64,000 nt of DNA, taken from Lachnospiraceae bacterium. Its GTDB lineage: Bacteria; Bacillota; Clostridia; Lachnospirales; Lachnospiraceae. Location of the stretch: assembly GCA_900766925.1 (NCBI GenBank), contig CAAFXG010000316.1, positions 4,974-68,973 on the forward strand, in the 5' to 3' direction. This document shows positions 36,980-44,529 of this stretch, in pieces (position 1 is the stretch's first letter; each line of letters starts with the position of its first letter). A program made the position numbers and the translations under genes. The notes beneath the pieces were generated by a model. That model did no database searches, was not told the DNA's origin, and was given only the letters and a program-made list of their open reading frames with translations.

Positions 36980-39463
36980 ATGGATAATAAATATTTATAT
37001 GATGCATTTATAAGCTACAGACACACAGAAATAGATAAGTTTGTAGCTGAAACCTTACATAAGGAATTAGAATCATTTAAATTACCCAAAAAGCTTCGTA
37101 AAACAGGTGGTAGAGCAAGAACAAAAATAAACAGAGTATTTCGTGATAAGGATGAGCTTCCTTTAACCAGCAATCTTGAAGATCCAATTATTAATGCATT
37201 AGAGCAATCGGAATTTCTTATTGTAATCTGCTCGCCAAGACTTCCGGAATCAATCTGGTGCCAAAAAGAGATTGAAACATTTATAAGCATGCATGGAAGG
37301 CACAAGGTTCTAGCCGTTCTTATAGAAGGCGAACCTGACGAGTCCTTCCCTGATGCACTTTTATTTGATAATGTAACTGTACAGAATGAAGACGGTTCAA
37401 CAAGTATCATCAAAAAACCTGTTGAACCACTTGCAGCAGACTTCAGGGGCTCAACCAAAAAGCAGATTAAAAAAGCTATGAAATCGGAAATATTAAGACT
37501 GCTTGCTCCAATGTTCGATCTGTCGTATGATGATTTAAAGCGACGCCACAGAGAAAGGAAAATACGTAAAATAATAGGTGTATCTGTAGCCGTATCCATT
37601 GCAAGTATATTGTTTGCCGGCTACAGCGCAATTATGGCTCATAAAATTCAAAAACAGAATATAAAAATTGAACAACAGTCACAGGAGATAGAAGCTCAAA
37701 ATGAAAATCTGAAAATACAGGCTGAGGAAATTGAGGCACAGAATCAAAATCTTAAGCTTGAGCAGGCAAGAAGCTTAGCAAAGAACGCCGAAAATCTCCT
37801 TGCCAGGGACGACAGATATGGTGCTGTTAAACTGGCTTACGAAGCTGTAACGGATTATGAAGGTATGGAAATGCCTCTTACCCCGGAGGGCAGACTTGCA
37901 CTGACCGAGTGCCTTGGTCTTTATGATGGTTGTTCAAATGTAAGTGCTGTTAAGCAGCTTGAAACACCCGGCATTATAGATTCAATAAAGGTGTCACCTG
38001 AAAAAGATTTATTACTTACCCTGGACAGTATCGGAAACCTTATACTATGGAATGTATCAGACAGTAATAAGCTTATCAGTATAACAGAGCCAAATGGAAT
38101 TCTGTCATACGATTTTATAAATGAAGATTCATTTTTCTATTTAAATAACGAAAATAAACTAATAAAGGTTAATATAGCAGACAAAAACGAAACATTATAT
38201 ACAAGCTCAGATTCAATATTTGGAGATATTTATAATGCAATTTCAACTCCTGATGGTAAAAAAATAATTGTCCGTGAGATGTATTCATATGTGGTTCTGG
38301 ATGCAAAAAATCTTACGGAAATATCAAGGTATGACGTACCATATGATATAGTCAATACTAAAATTATGTGTTCAGATGATTCCTCTGAGGCATACATTTT
38401 TGCACAAAATGAGGATGACGGATTATCTGTAATCTCCTTTAATATCTCTGACGGAAGTCAGATTATTCAAAGCGATGCACCTGCCGGTATAATTTCCGAT
38501 GTATGTAACAATTCAACCGGTATTTATGTACTCAGCTTTGATTTTGCAAGCTATAATTCTTTAAAGTCCGTAGTAACAGCCTATGACAGGACAACAGGTG
38601 AAATTAAATGGACAAGAGAAGAGGACGCAGTAGTAGCAAATAAGATGTATTATTCTAACAAGGACGGTAATGGTTTCATACTTGTGGTATCAGACCACGA
38701 GAGCCGGTTAATTGATGCAGGAACTGGCGAACAGATTAAATATTATATTACGGATACCGAAGCTGTTACCTGTAAGCTGAGCCAAAACGGTGATTTTATA
38801 TTATATACTTCCGATGGTGTATGTCATTATATAAATACTACAAAGGATAAAATGGATGTAGGTCTTCAAACCATAGTATGTAACAATATTTCATTATTGG
38901 ATATCACAACCTCCGGATGTGTTGGTGTACCGGAAAATGATAATCGTGTAATTATCTACACATATCGAAGAAACCTCGACTCAGCAGTATTTGATGGCGA
39001 ACTCGCAGAAGCTTTAACAACAAATGAAACTGATGATTCCATACTTAATGAATGGGGCAAAGAAAACGGAATTGAAAGAGCTGCATTTATAAGTACATAC
39101 TTAAATATTCCTGATGCAAACCTTGTTTTAGTTGCTTTCGTTGATGAATCCATTGAATTCTACAGAGCTGATACAATGGAGTTTCTGACACATTACGATG
39201 ATTTTAATGCAATGATGTGTGATTACTATGGTGAAGTAGATGGCTTATACTATATAACAACCGTTACGGAAGGAATAGCTGTAGATAAAGACGGAAATAT
39301 AATAAGCAGAATTGATGAAATGTGTGGTCTCTCTAAAGATTTGAAGCAGGTGGTTGTCTATGGCCGTGATGAAAACGCCAAGCAGTGCCGGATTTCAATT
39401 CCTATCTACTCATTTGAAGAAATAATAAATCGTACCAAAGAATTCCTTGGTACAGAGGAATAA
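36980..39463 (+). CDS. TIR domain protein with membrane helix, coiled coil and beta-propeller
   Basis: 827 aa. Residues 5 to about 150 are a TIR domain: YDAFISYRHT, RVFRDKDELP, FLIVICSPRLPES, and WCQKEI, where E97 is at the place of the catalytic Glu of NAD-cleaving TIRs. A membrane helix (about 196-217) follows, then a coiled coil of Gln/Glu-rich repeats (about 218-262, with EIEAQNENLK and EIEAQNQNLK), a short helical part and a C-terminal half (about 320-820) of WD40-like beta repeats. Topology would place TIR in the cytoplasm and the propeller outside, but this depends on the helix crossing fully. The function is unknown: signalling scaffold and NADase are both possible. Confidence 0.85.
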   Translation: MDNKYLYDAFISYRHTEIDKFVAETLHKELESFKLPKKLRKTGGRARTKINRVFRDKDELPLTSNLEDPIINALEQSEFLIVICSPRLPESIWCQKEIETFISMHGRHKVLAVLIEGEPDESFPDALLFDNVTVQNEDGSTSIIKKPVEPLAADFRGSTKKQIKKAMKSEILRLLAPMFDLSYDDLKRRHRERKIRKIIGVSVAVSIASILFAGYSAIMAHKIQKQNIKIEQQSQEIEAQNENLKIQAEEIEAQNQNLKLEQARSLAKNAENLLARDDRYGAVKLAYEAVTDYEGMEMPLTPEGRLALTECLGLYDGCSNVSAVKQLETPGIIDSIKVSPEKDLLLTLDSIGNLILWNVSDSNKLISITEPNGILSYDFINEDSFFYLNNENKLIKVNIADKNETLYTSSDSIFGDIYNAISTPDGKKIIVREMYSYVVLDAKNLTEISRYDVPYDIVNTKIMCSDDSSEAYIFAQNEDDGLSVISFNISDGSQIIQSDAPAGIISDVCNNSTGIYVLSFDFASYNSLKSVVTAYDRTTGEIKWTREEDAVVANKMYYSNKDGNGFILVVSDHESRLIDAGTGEQIKYYITDTEAVTCKLSQNGDFILYTSDGVCHYINTTKDKMDVGLQTIVCNNISLLDITTSGCVGVPENDNRVIIYTYRRNLDSAVFDGELAEALTTNETDDSILNEWGKENGIERAAFISTYLNIPDANLVLVAFVDESIEFYRADTMEFLTHYDDFNAMMCDYYGEVDGLYYITTVTEGIAVDKDGNIISRIDEMCGLSKDLKQVVVYGRDENAKQCRISIPIYSFEEIINRTKEFLGTEE

Positions 39464-39496
39464 ATACCTTTAACTATATATTACCTTTTCCAATAT

Positions 39497-39700
39497 ATAA
39501 AAAACTGCCTGTGGCATAGGTTTTCCGCCCGGCAGTATATATGTATATGAACTAAGACACGCTCTCGCTCGGTTGTTCACGTAACGGTACTAAACTCGCG
39601 TAAAATGCACGCTCGTTAAGTGCCGACGTTCTCAAACGGTCTTAGTTCATATACATATATACTGCCGGGCAGAAAACCTATGCCACAGGCAGTTTTTTAT
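39497..39700. ncRNA. Hairpin element 2: 62-bp stem with conserved 80-nt loop
   Basis: 39497-39558 pairs with 39639-39700; the only mismatch is 39526/39671. A- and T-runs end the stem. The loop (39559-39638) is, on the minus strand, nearly the same as that of element 1: both contain CGTTTG, AACGTC, GCACTTAACGAGCGTG, CGAGTTTAGTAC, GTTACGT and ACAACCGAGCG in this order. The stems do not resemble each other, so pairing is kept and sequence is not. It separates the TIR gene from the YneA-like gene. A promoter-like pair on the minus strand (39733-39762) could drive it as a separate RNA of about 230 nt. Confidence 0.65.
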
Positions 39701-39732
39701 TGTACAAATAATTATAAGAGCGTTTTAACGGA

Positions 39733-39762
39733 CTTATAAAATGGTATATTATAACTGTTCAA
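39733..39762 (-). promoter_or_regulatory. Possible minus-strand promoter for hairpin element 2
   Basis: Minus strand TTGAAC (39757-39762), 18-bp spacer, TATAAG (39733-39738). It would transcribe leftwards through element 2 in the same loop orientation as element 1 on the + strand. Confidence 0.35.
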
Positions 39763-39781
39763 GAGCAGACCGGTCAGAATA

Positions 39782-39877
39782 CGAATATTTGTTCGAAATA
39801 AATATTGACAAACGAACAAATGTACGTTATATTATATACAAGTCAATCGAACAGACGTTTACAAGAACATTTGTTTA
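39782..39877 (+). promoter_or_regulatory. SOS promoter with up to four LexA boxes
   Basis: TTGACA (39805-39810), 17-bp spacer, TATATT (39828-39833). Sites like the Gram-positive LexA box CGAAC-N4-GTTYG: 39782-39795 (CGAATATTTGTTCG), 39813-39826 (CGAACAAATGTACG, lying wholly in the spacer), 39848-39861 (CGAACAGACGTTTA) and a weaker one at 39864-39877. Confidence 0.8.
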
Positions 39878-39896
39878 TAATAAGGAGGATTTATTT

Positions 39897-40223
39897 ATGA
39901 GAACACATGATACAGCTTATTTTATTCATAGAAATTTAAAATCAATTCTTGGAGGAATTATTCTTTTACTTGTTTTAGGTATTCTTATTCTTGGAGTTTT
40001 TAATATTAACAGCAAGGCTTCAAATTATAATCAGAAGTATTTCAAGTGTATAGATATTTGCTATGAAGATACACTTTGGACAATTGCAGAAGAATATATG
40101 ACAGAAGAGTATAAATCAGTTAATGATTACATCGAAGAAGTTAAGAGTATTAATGGTCTTACAAGCGATAAAATTTACAGTGGTGCGACCTTAGTTGTTC
40201 CATACTACGCAGCACCCATGTAA
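39897..40223 (+). CDS. yneA: LysM-containing YneA-like SOS cell-division inhibitor
   Basis: About 108 aa from ATG 39897, which has AAGGAGG before it; the longer frame from 39741 would run through the promoter and LexA boxes, so it is rejected. One membrane helix (about 18-37), then a LysM-like domain (YEDTLWTIAEEYM, SDKIYSGATLVVPYY). The same plan as YneA of Bacillus, which delays division after DNA damage. The LexA boxes upstream support this strongly, although lexA itself, the usual neighbour, is not in the window. Confidence 0.8.
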   Translation: MRTHDTAYFIHRNLKSILGGIILLLVLGILILGVFNINSKASNYNQKYFKCIDICYEDTLWTIAEEYMTEEYKSVNDYIEEVKSINGLTSDKIYSGATLVVPYYAAPM

Positions 40224-40250
40224 TTTTTATATAAAATCATACCATACCTC

Positions 40251-40288
40251 AGAAGCCATCGTTATCCCATGTTCGATGGCTTCTTTTA
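40251..40288 (+). terminator. Terminator after the YneA-like gene
   Basis: AGAAGCCATCG (40251-40261) pairs with CGATGGCTTCT (40274-40284), followed by TTTAAT. Confidence 0.75.
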
Positions 40289-40346
40289 ATCTTATTTATC
40301 ATTTCTTAACTGTAAAATTTTGTTATATAAAAACAAATCGATATCA

Positions 40347-40375
40347 TTGAAAAATACACATTCATGTTTTATAAT
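40347..40375 (+). promoter_or_regulatory. Promoter of the miaB-mutSL operon
   Basis: TTGAAA (40347-40352), 17-bp spacer, TATAAT (40370-40375), about 40 bp before the miaB start. Confidence 0.75.
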
Positions 40376-40413
40376 ATATTGGTTAAAATTTAAGCTATGA
40401 AAGGAAACATAAT

Positions 40414-41865
40414 ATGGATAACAGCACGATTCCAGCTATGGAGCCGGATAGACAATACTATTTTATGAACAGATGCAAGGAGCACCTGCTTACGCTTAAG
40501 GCAGAAGCGAATCGTACACTTACATATAATGTGCAGACCTTCGGGTGTCAGATGAATGCCCATGACTCTGAAAAGCTCAAAGGTATTCTGGACGAAATCG
40601 GATATGTGGAAATAGACGATGAAAAGGCCGATTTTGTAATATGTAATACATGTACAATAAGGGAGAATGCCAATCAGAAGCTCTATGGACATCTGGGGCA
40701 TCTCAAGAGTCTTAAATCCAAGAATCCTAATATGATTATCTGCTTATGTGGATGTATGATGCAGGAACCACACGTAATAGAAACAATCCAAAAAAAATAC
40801 CGTCATGTGGATATTATTTTCGGAACACATAATATTTATAAGCTTGCTGAGCTGATTTGTTCCTATTATCAAACCCATAAACCGGTAATTGAGGTATTGA
40901 ATAACACAGACAAGATTGTAGAAAAGCTTCCACAGAAGCGTAAATATACCTTCAAGGCCGGTGTTAATATCACATATGGATGTAACAATTTCTGTACATA
41001 CTGTATTGTTCCGTATGTACGTGGAAGAGAAAAGAGCCGCAAGCCGGAAGAGATAATTGCTGAAGTAAAAGCCCTGGCGATGACAGGTGTCAAAGAAATT
41101 ATGTTACTCGGACAGAATGTCAATTCCTATGGTCAGATATATGATTATTCCGACGGTAAAATTGTCAGAATGGATCCTGAGAATTCATGTACATTTCCAC
41201 AGCTTCTTAAGAGGGTATGTGAGGTACCGGGTATAGAAAGAGTCAGATTTATGACAAGTCATCCTAAGGATTTATCAGATGAGCTGATAGAAGTAATGGC
41301 CGGTGAACCAAAGGTATGTAATCATTTGCATTTGCCTGTACAGTCCGGCTCTACAGATATTCTGACTAAGATGAACAGACGATACACCAAAGAGCATTAT
41401 CTGAATCTGGTTGACAAAATTCGTACAGCGATGCCTGATATTTCGCTTACAACTGATATTATAGTAGGCTTTCCGGGTGAAACCGAAGAGGATTTCCTCG
41501 ATACCTTAGATATAGTAGAACGTGTCAAATTTGATCAGGCATTTACATTTATTTATTCCAAGAGAACAGGTACTCCGGCAGCAACTATGGACAATCAGGT
41601 GCCGGAAGCTGTTGTAAAGGACAGATTTAGCCGACTGTTATCAAGTGTTAATACCATTGCCAATAAACAGGTTTCAAGATATGAAGGAATGGTTAAGGAT
41701 GTTCTGGTAGAAGAAATCAATCATCACGATTCTTCGCTTGTTACCGGAAGAACAAGTGAAAACATAACGGTTCATTTTCCGGGGGATGCCGGTATGATTG
41801 GACATATGGTAAAGGTAAAATTGACAGATTGTAAAGGATTCTATTTCCTGGGTACACAGGAATAA
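40414..41865 (+). CDS. miaB: tRNA-2-methylthio-N6-dimethylallyladenosine synthase MiaB
   Basis: 483 aa radical SAM methylthiotransferase acting on A37 of tRNAs already prenylated by MiaA, whose gene lies downstream in the same run. N-terminal UPF0004 domain with three Cys (FGCQMN, CNTCTIRENA, CLCGCMMQ), the radical SAM motif C-x3-C-x2-C (YGCNNFCTYC) and a C-terminal TRAM domain. First gene after a clear promoter. Confidence 0.96.
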   Translation: MDNSTIPAMEPDRQYYFMNRCKEHLLTLKAEANRTLTYNVQTFGCQMNAHDSEKLKGILDEIGYVEIDDEKADFVICNTCTIRENANQKLYGHLGHLKSLKSKNPNMIICLCGCMMQEPHVIETIQKKYRHVDIIFGTHNIYKLAELICSYYQTHKPVIEVLNNTDKIVEKLPQKRKYTFKAGVNITYGCNNFCTYCIVPYVRGREKSRKPEEIIAEVKALAMTGVKEIMLLGQNVNSYGQIYDYSDGKIVRMDPENSCTFPQLLKRVCEVPGIERVRFMTSHPKDLSDELIEVMAGEPKVCNHLHLPVQSGSTDILTKMNRRYTKEHYLNLVDKIRTAMPDISLTTDIIVGFPGETEEDFLDTLDIVERVKFDQAFTFIYSKRTGTPAATMDNQVPEAVVKDRFSRLLSSVNTIANKQVSRYEGMVKDVLVEEINHHDSSLVTGRTSENITVHFPGDAGMIGHMVKVKLTDCKGFYFLGTQE

Positions 41866-41881
41866 GAAAAGGTGAGAATAC

Positions 41882-44518
41882 ATGGGAAAATTATCTCCTA
41901 TGATGGAGCAGTATGTAGCTACAAAGGAACAATATAAGGATTGTATTTTATTTTACAGATTAGGCGATTTCTATGAGATGTTCTTTGATGATGCACTCAC
42001 AGCCTCAAAAGAACTCGAAATCACGTTAACAGGCAAGGATTGTGGTTTAGAGGAGCGCGCTCCAATGTGTGGTGTACCGTACCATGCTGCTGATATATAC
42101 ATCAACAGATTAATAGAAAAAGGTTATAAGGTAGCAATAGGAGAACAGGTCGAAGATCCTAAGTTAGCCAAGTGTCTTGTAAAACGTGAGGTTATCCGTG
42201 TTGTAACACCCGGGACCAATATGTCGTCTGAGGTACTCGACGAAACCAAAAATAACTATCTTATGAGTATTTCTTATTACAACTTTAAATATGGTATTTC
42301 GGTGGCTGACATTTCAACAGGCATATTTAAAACCTGTAATGTATCTACTGCTGAAAAGGTAATAGATGAGATAAACAAATATCAGCCTTCCGAGATTATT
42401 TATCAGGATACCTTTTTAAACTCGGGTATCGATGTTAATTACACAATAGAAAAGCTTAAAATAACTGCCTCTGAGGCACCGTCACATTATTTCAACTACG
42501 AAACCTCTGAGATAACCCTGAAACGACATTTTCATGTCTCAAGCATTGAGGGGTTGGGGTTAAAGGATTTTCCGGAATCGGTTGTTGCATCAGGTGCCCT
42601 GCTTCAGTATTTATACGATACTCAAATGAATTCACTTTCTCATATTAATCATATTGAATTATATTCCGTAGATTCTTATATGATAATAGATTCGTCAACA
42701 CGCAGAAATCTGGAATTAACAGAAACTTTAAGAGATAAGCAAAAAAAGGGTTCATTACTTTGGGTATTAGACAAAACCAAGACTGCAATGGGTGCAAGGA
42801 AGCTACGAGAATACGTAGAGCAACCCCTTTTGTCAAAGGAATCAATTCAGGAACGTCTTGATTCAATTGAAAGTCTAAATGCATCCCTTATAACCAGAGA
42901 GGAACTTAGAGAATATTTAAATACAATCTATGACCTGGAACGTTTAATGACAAGGATATCACTTCGTACAGCTAATCCAAGAGATATGCTTTCATTCAAA
43001 AATTCCATAAAATATCTTCCTGCAATAAAGGATATGCTTAAGGAATTAAAAGCCCAAAGATTTCAGGATATATACAACGATTTTGATGTGCTTGATGATT
43101 TATATGAATTATTAGAGTGTGCCATAAATGAGGAACCGCCTATTTCCATCAAAGAAGGCGGTATTTTCAAGCCCGGATATAATGAGCAGATTGATAAGCT
43201 CAAGCTTGCCAAGAGTGAATGTAAAAACTGGATTGCGGAGCTTGAGGCAAAGGAAAGAGATGCAACAGGCATCAAAAATCTCAAAATAAAATATAACAAA
43301 GTATTCGATTATTATTTTGAAGTAACAAATTCATTTAAAGATTTGGTACCGGATTATTTTATACGTAAGCAAACTCTGGCTAATGCCGAACGTTTTACAA
43401 CACCTGAGTTAAATGAGCTTTCAAGCACAATTCTTGGTGCTGAAGATAAGCTTTACGCTTTAGAATATGAAACCTATGTAGAGCTTCGTGACAAGGTTGG
43501 TGAAGCACTGACCAGAGTACAAAAAACAGCTCAATATATAGCCGAAACAGATGCATTGGCTTCACTTGCATATGTTAGTGAAAAGAACAATTACACGAGA
43601 CCTGCTATTAATGAGGAGGGTGTGATTGATATAAAAAATGGCAGACACCCAGTAGTTGAGAAGATGCTTGGCAATGACAGCTTCGTATCTAATGATACAT
43701 TTCTTAATAATATAGAAAGCAGAATATCAATTATTACAGGTCCAAATATGGCAGGTAAATCAACATATATGAGACAGACTGCACTTATTGTATTAATGGC
43801 TCAAATCGGTTGCTATGTTCCTGCTGACAGTGCAAATATAGGCTTATGTGACCGTATATTTACAAGAGTAGGTGCATCAGATGATTTAGCATCCGGTCAG
43901 TCAACATTTATGATTGAAATGAATGAGGTTGCCAATATTCTTAGAAATGCAACAAACAACAGCCTTATTATCCTTGATGAAATAGGCCGAGGAACATCAA
44001 CCTTTGACGGACTCTCCATTGCATGGGCAGTTGTTGAATACATAGCAGATAAGGAACTGCTTGGAGCAAAAACTTTGTTTGCCACCCATTATCATGAGCT
44101 TACTGAGTTAGAGGGCAAGCTTTCTTCTGTTAATAACTATTGTATTGCCGTTAAAGAAGAAGGGGACAATATAGTATTTTTGCGTAAAATAGTCAAAGGT
44201 GGAGCAGATAGAAGCTATGGCATCCAGGTTGCAAGACTTGCAGGCGTACCAGACAGGGTATTAAGAAGGGCAAATGAAATCTGTCTACAGCTTGTCGACT
44301 CTGATATAGCATCCAAGGCCAAGGCAATTGAAATAAAGGACATGAAAGATTCTTCCTCAAAATCCGGGAAGGATTCTTACGACCAACTGTCATTTTTTTC
44401 ATCACCTGTTGAAATGTCTATTGCAAACGAACTTAAAACAATGGATTTAAACAATATGACACCAATTAAGGCTATGCTTTATTTGCAGGAATTACAGGAA
44501 CGATTAAAAAGCAATTAG
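41882..44518 (+). CDS. mutS: DNA mismatch repair protein MutS
   Basis: 878 aa. Mismatch-binding N-terminus with the Phe-x-Glu motif (GDFYEMF), connector, lever and clamp domains, and the ABC-type ATPase with Walker A GPNMAGKST (K626), Walker B (SLIILDEIGRGTST) and H-loop (ATHYHELTELE). Works with MutL encoded 12 bp downstream. Confidence 0.97.
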   Translation: MGKLSPMMEQYVATKEQYKDCILFYRLGDFYEMFFDDALTASKELEITLTGKDCGLEERAPMCGVPYHAADIYINRLIEKGYKVAIGEQVEDPKLAKCLVKREVIRVVTPGTNMSSEVLDETKNNYLMSISYYNFKYGISVADISTGIFKTCNVSTAEKVIDEINKYQPSEIIYQDTFLNSGIDVNYTIEKLKITASEAPSHYFNYETSEITLKRHFHVSSIEGLGLKDFPESVVASGALLQYLYDTQMNSLSHINHIELYSVDSYMIIDSSTRRNLELTETLRDKQKKGSLLWVLDKTKTAMGARKLREYVEQPLLSKESIQERLDSIESLNASLITREELREYLNTIYDLERLMTRISLRTANPRDMLSFKNSIKYLPAIKDMLKELKAQRFQDIYNDFDVLDDLYELLECAINEEPPISIKEGGIFKPGYNEQIDKLKLAKSECKNWIAELEAKERDATGIKNLKIKYNKVFDYYFEVTNSFKDLVPDYFIRKQTLANAERFTTPELNELSSTILGAEDKLYALEYETYVELRDKVGEALTRVQKTAQYIAETDALASLAYVSEKNNYTRPAINEEGVIDIKNGRHPVVEKMLGNDSFVSNDTFLNNIESRISIITGPNMAGKSTYMRQTALIVLMAQIGCYVPADSANIGLCDRIFTRVGASDDLASGQSTFMIEMNEVANILRNATNNSLIILDEIGRGTSTFDGLSIAWAVVEYIADKELLGAKTLFATHYHELTELEGKLSSVNNYCIAVKEEGDNIVFLRKIVKGGADRSYGIQVARLAGVPDRVLRRANEICLQLVDSDIASKAKAIEIKDMKDSSSKSGKDSYDQLSFFSSPVEMSIANELKTMDLNNMTPIKAMLYLQELQERLKSN

Positions 44519-44529
44519 GAGTTTATCTT

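Noticed and set aside
37015..37599. 194-aa minus-strand frame in the TIR region
   Set aside because: Lies opposite a conserved TIR domain, with no start context or similarity.
39741..39896. Longer reading frame upstream of the YneA-like gene
   Set aside because: It would run through the -35/-10 promoter and LexA boxes and has no ribosome site; the ATG at 39897 has AAGGAGG.
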